Positions 61,171-64,000 of a stretch of 64,000 bases of DNA are shown here, one piece after another; the first letter of the stretch is position 1, and each line of letters starts with the position of its first letter. Made by a program: the position numbers and the translations under genes. The DNA is from Cyanobacteria bacterium SZAS LIN-3 (GTDB lineage Bacteria; Cyanobacteriota; Vampirovibrionia; Obscuribacterales; Obscuribacteraceae): the NCBI GenBank assembly GCA_018266215.1, contig JAFEAV010000002.1:62001-126000 (forward strand). Direction: 5' to 3'. The notes beneath the pieces are model-generated. The model was not told where the DNA came from, did not search any database, and saw only the letters and a list, made by a program, of their open reading frames with translations.

Positions 61171-61296
61171 TTTAAATCCTCACCCTTGTTCGATTACGGC
61201 CTCTGATTATAACATCGACTCCTGGCAACACTGTTATGAGGCGGCTGCATGTGTTAGCATCTTGGAAACGACGATTCTGGCAGCCCTGCGTGAGTT

Positions 61297-62106
61297 ATGA
61301 CTAATCAATCGATCCATCCGAGCGCCGTTCAGTACAAAGTAGAAGTTGAAGGCCTGTCTAAGCGCTACAACATCTACGACCGGCCTGTGGACAGGTTAAA
61401 AGAGCTCGTTTTGCGCAATCGTCGCAGTTTCCATCGCGAATACTGGGCTCTGCGTGACATCAATTTCAAATTTCCCCATGGCGTTACAGCTCTGATCGGG
61501 CCTAACGGTTCGGGCAAATCCACCCTTTTGCAAATAATCGCCGGCGTGCTTGAGCCGACCAGTGGGACCGTCTCCAGACACGGACGTATTACTGCCATCC
61601 TGGAGCTGGGTGCGGGATTTCAGCCGGAATACACCGGCAGAGAAAACGTCATTTTAAACGGCATGATTCTGGGCATTCCCCAGGAAGAAATGCTCGGTCG
61701 CATCGATGAAATTGCTGACTTTGCCGAGATTGGTGATTTCTTTGATCAGCCGATTAAGACCTATTCCAGCGGTATGGCTGTGCGTCTCGCTTTTGCCACC
61801 GCGGTCACTGTCGATCCCGAGATTTTGATCGTGGATGAGGCTATGGCTGTAGGCGACCAGTCCTTTCAGATCAAATGCCGCAACAAGATCTGGTCACTCA
61901 AAAAGGCCGGTAAGACCATAATTTTTGTCACGCACAATATGGAAATGGTCACCTCCTGGTGCGATCAGGCCGTGCTTTTGAACGGCGGCAAAATGGTTGA
62001 GTCCGGTGCAATCGACAAAGTGGTGCCGCTATACGAAGAGCTTATGGAGCATCGCGAGCTAATTGTCGCCAAGAAATTTACCCAGGCAAGTCCGGCTATT
62101 TTTTGA
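61297..62106 (+). CDS. ABC transporter ATP-binding protein for polysaccharide export (Wzt-like)
   Basis: 269 residues. Walker A GPNGSGKST (68-76), Q-loop near AGFQPEYTG, signature YSSGM (in place of LSGGQ, characteristic of the Wzt/TagH/KpsT group), Walker B ILIVDEAMAVGD, and the H-loop FVTHNMEMV are all present. The N-terminal EVEGLSKRYNIYDRPVDRLKELV is also typical of the group. The C-terminal carbohydrate-binding domain of some Wzt proteins is absent, so this is the short type that normally works without chain-terminus recognition. The permease partner (Wzm) is not in the window; the nearest upstream gene is divergent. Confidence 0.9.
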   Translation: MTNQSIHPSAVQYKVEVEGLSKRYNIYDRPVDRLKELVLRNRRSFHREYWALRDINFKFPHGVTALIGPNGSGKSTLLQIIAGVLEPTSGTVSRHGRITAILELGAGFQPEYTGRENVILNGMILGIPQEEMLGRIDEIADFAEIGDFFDQPIKTYSSGMAVRLAFATAVTVDPEILIVDEAMAVGDQSFQIKCRNKIWSLKKAGKTIIFVTHNMEMVTSWCDQAVLLNGGKMVESGAIDKVVPLYEELMEHRELIVAKKFTQASPAIF

Positions 62107-62129
62107 TAGTCGAGCGAAAGAATTGAATT

Positions 62130-63206
62130 ATGTCTGACTCAGTCTCAGTCCTTTTGCCAGTCTACAATGGGGCTAAATATCTGGGAGCCGCCATCGAGAG
62201 CGTCCTGGCGCAGAGCCGCGGAGAGCTGGAGTTGATTGTCGTCGATGACTGTTCCAGCGACGGCAGTGCCGATATCATCGCCGGTTATGCGGCTCAGGAT
62301 AAGCGCGTCCGATTTGAGCGCAATCAGTCCAATTTGGGTCTCTTCCGCAATTACAACCGGGCCCTGGAGCTGAGTCAGGGGCAATTTATCAAACCCTTTG
62401 CCCAGGATGATCTCCTGCATCCCGACTGTCTCGCTCTGACCGTGCCGCATTTGCAAAACAACAGCGCTGTTTCGCTTGTCACCTGCGGCCGCAACTGGGT
62501 TGATGCTGCCGGTAGTGTTCTGCGCCAGGTGGTGCCGTTTCCTGCTGCCGGTGTGCGCTCGGGCAAGCTGATCATTACCTGGAGTCTGATTACCCTGACA
62601 AACTTTGTCGGCGAGCCGGTGGTTGGCTTATTTCGCGCCGGTGATCGGGGCGCAGGCTACGATCCTCGCTATTTCCATTATGGCGATCTGGAGCTGTGGA
62701 TGCGCCTTTTGCAAAAGGGTGACATGTATTTTGTGCCGGACGTGCTCTGTTCTTTTCGCTCGCATGATCTGGCCGCCACCAGGCACAATCACCGCACAAT
62801 GATCGACTTACTGGACGCCGTTCGTCTGGGGCATCAGTATTTTTCCTATCTCGAAGAGCTGGGCGAAAGCCGCGAGCATTTTCACAAAAGAGTGGTGGAA
62901 TTTGCCGCCATGCAAGTTGATCATCTGGCGCGCAACGAAAATCTCGATGAGAACGGCGTGCGCAAAAACGGCCCCGATGGCGGCCCCGGTAGCGACGTCA
63001 ATCTGGAAGATGATTTTGCCGAGGCATTTTTCCTGGCCCTGCGCTACATCACGCCCACTCTCGCCGAGCTGGATCATTTGAAGCGGTGCCGCGAAAAGGA
63101 CCATCTCAACTTTGACGCTGAGATCAAAAAGATCCATTCATCTATTTCGTGGAAAGTAACCGCCCCTCTGCGCGCCTTGCGACAGAGTGTGCCGGAGCGC
63201 TCGTAA
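62130..63206 (+). CDS. GT2 family glycosyltransferase
   Basis: 358 residues. SVLLPVYNGAKYLGAAIESVLAQSRGELELIVVDDCSSDGSADII is a textbook GT-A nucleotide-binding opening. NLGLFRNYNRALELSQGQFIKPFAQDDLLHPDCL holds the metal-binding QDD, and GYDPRYFHYGDLELWMRLLQKGDM the catalytic acidic residue. The C-terminal part (about 250-358) is helical and charged, ending with KKIHSSISWKVTAPLRALRQ, a tail often seen in O-antigen glycosyltransferases. It begins 23 bases after the Wzt-like gene and is probably in the same operon. Sugar and acceptor cannot be told. It converges on the aminotransferase gene with 9 bases between stops. Confidence 0.85.
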   Translation: MSDSVSVLLPVYNGAKYLGAAIESVLAQSRGELELIVVDDCSSDGSADIIAGYAAQDKRVRFERNQSNLGLFRNYNRALELSQGQFIKPFAQDDLLHPDCLALTVPHLQNNSAVSLVTCGRNWVDAAGSVLRQVVPFPAAGVRSGKLIITWSLITLTNFVGEPVVGLFRAGDRGAGYDPRYFHYGDLELWMRLLQKGDMYFVPDVLCSFRSHDLAATRHNHRTMIDLLDAVRLGHQYFSYLEELGESREHFHKRVVEFAAMQVDHLARNENLDENGVRKNGPDGGPGSDVNLEDDFAEAFFLALRYITPTLAELDHLKRCREKDHLNFDAEIKKIHSSISWKVTAPLRALRQSVPERS

Positions 63207-63215
63207 AGAGCCGAC

Positions 63216-64000
63216 CTACGCCAGCAGGGCGCCGGCTATTTTTTGCAGAGCGGCGATGACGTCGTCCACGTCTTTTTCAGTCATTGAGGCAAATATGGGC
63301 AGACCGATTTCGCGGCTGTAGAATTCCTCGGCTCCCGGCATTTCGGCCGACAGATCGCGGTCCAGCAGCTCTTTGTAGTAGGGGAATTTATAGGTCGGGA
63401 TATAGTGCACCTGTACGCCGATATTCTCCCCGTGCAGGGCCTCAAAAACCTTTTTGCGCGTCTCGGCGTAGGGCTTTGTTTTAACCAGAATGGGAAAGAG
63501 ATGATAGGCCGATTGTCTGCCTTCCAGCTCGGGTACGCAGTCGAAGTAGGCGGAGAGCGTTTGCGCTATCTTGCGGCGATACATGGCGGCGAGTTCGCGC
63601 CGCTTGCCGACAAAATCTTCTATTGAGTGCATCTGGCTTGTGCCCAGGGCCGCTTGCAGATCGCACATGCGGTAATTGAAGCCGAGAAATTGCATCTCGT
63701 GATACCAGGGGCCTTCGCAAACGGTCAGTTTGGCCGGGTCTTTGACGATGCCGTGGGTGCGGAAAGTGCAGAGCTTTTCGTAGAGATCGGCTGAATTGGT
63801 CAGGACCATGCCGCCTTCACCGGTGGTGATGGATTTGACCGGGTGAAAGCTCAGTATCGACATATCGGCGCGGGAGGCCGCCGGTTTGTCTTTGTAGAAG
63901 CCACCCAGGGAATGCGCGGCGTCGACGATGAAGGCGATTTTCTTTTCTCTGGCGATGGCGGCAAGCTCGTCGTAATCACAGGGCTGACCGGCAAAATCTA
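63216..64000 (-). CDS. DegT/DnrJ-type aminotransferase, PseC-like (5' end outside window)
   Basis: The frame stays open to the window edge, so about 260 C-terminal residues are visible (family length is about 380). Near the edge DFAGQPCDYDELA and FIVDAAHSLGG are PLP-binding segments of the PseC group. SILSFHPVKSITTGEGGMVLT carries the Schiff-base lysine. GPWYHEMQFLGFNYRMCDLQAALG and VGKRRELAAMYRRKI are further PseC-type signatures, and VQVHYIPTYKFPYY is the usual C-terminal active-site loop. PseC makes the 4-amino sugar precursor of pseudaminic acid; close relatives make other 4-amino-6-deoxy sugars. It fits an amino-sugar branch of the envelope glycan. Confidence 0.85.
   Translation of the reverse strand, partial: DFAGQPCDYDELAAIAREKKIAFIVDAAHSLGGFYKDKPAASRADMSILSFHPVKSITTGEGGMVLTNSADLYEKLCTFRTHGIVKDPAKLTVCEGPWYHEMQFLGFNYRMCDLQAALGTSQMHSIEDFVGKRRELAAMYRRKIAQTLSAYFDCVPELEGRQSAYHLFPILVKTKPYAETRKKVFEALHGENIGVQVHYIPTYKFPYYKELLDRDLSAEMPGAEEFYSREIGLPIFASMTEKDVDDVIAALQKIAGALLA

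Noticed and set aside
1..64000. tRNA, rRNA, transposase or attachment sites
   Set aside because: No cloverleaf-like intergenic sequence, no transposase motifs and no terminal repeats were found on reading; gaps are short and mostly promoter- or hairpin-bearing.

Overview
The window looks like a chromosomal segment of a Gram-negative-type (diderm), moderately GC-rich bacterium. It encodes an outer-membrane-type barrel protein, a Skp/OmpH-like periplasmic chaperone, a Wzt-type polysaccharide exporter ATPase and a dTDP-rhamnose pathway. The mix of very large beta-repeat surface proteins with PATAN (DUF4388) and GspE-N (MshEN) repeat proteins, and many GTG/TTG starts, would fit an environmental lineage such as the Vampirovibrionia (Candidatus Obscuribacterales). 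That placement is inference from general gene content, not from a marker gene.

Left part (1-6.6 kb): a methyltransferase/glycosyltransferase fusion, then a divergent sigma-70-like factor with a long charged linker and a small partner protein, then two overlapping genes for PAS-only proteins with no visible output domain. The leader between the last two groups carries a palindromic direct repeat and a stem-loop.

Centre (6.7-37.1 kb): the most striking part. Four consecutive genes encode giant surface proteins of 2185, 2868, 2806 and 1344 residues (called here P1 to P4). They share an N-terminal domain, a long beta-strand repeat body and a C-terminal module made of a FecR-like beta domain plus a helical tail. 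P1-P3 share an unusual extended signal-peptide motif. P2 and P3 carry a glycine-rich block at the same place where P1 has none, and P4 has an even longer GGX-repeat block. P2 and P3 also share a conserved upstream (promoter) element. Directly downstream lie a secreted barrel-like protein on the same strand and a convergent Skp/OmpH-like chaperone. I propose that these six genes form a surface-fibre or matrix-protein system with its own outer-membrane partner. The physical linkage and the shared modules are visible in the sequence; the joint function is inference.

Right part (37.4-64 kb): envelope polysaccharide synthesis. On the minus strand runs a sugar-phosphate transferase, rfbA, rfbB, rfbD, an rfbC-like gene and a GNAT acetyltransferase. 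On the plus strand are a GT2 glycosyltransferase, an MBOAT acyltransferase and a possible 49-residue membrane protein. A tightly coupled minus-strand trio follows (PATAN plus degenerate GGDEF, MshEN repeats, YfhO-like membrane protein). A plus-strand run of acyltransferase-3, two GT-C-like membrane proteins, a GT2-methyltransferase fusion and a nucleotidyltransferase comes next. The window ends with a PhyH-family dioxygenase, a Wzt-like ATPase without its permease, another GT2 and a PseC-like aminotransferase cut by the window edge. No tRNA, rRNA, CRISPR array, transposase or prophage gene was seen.
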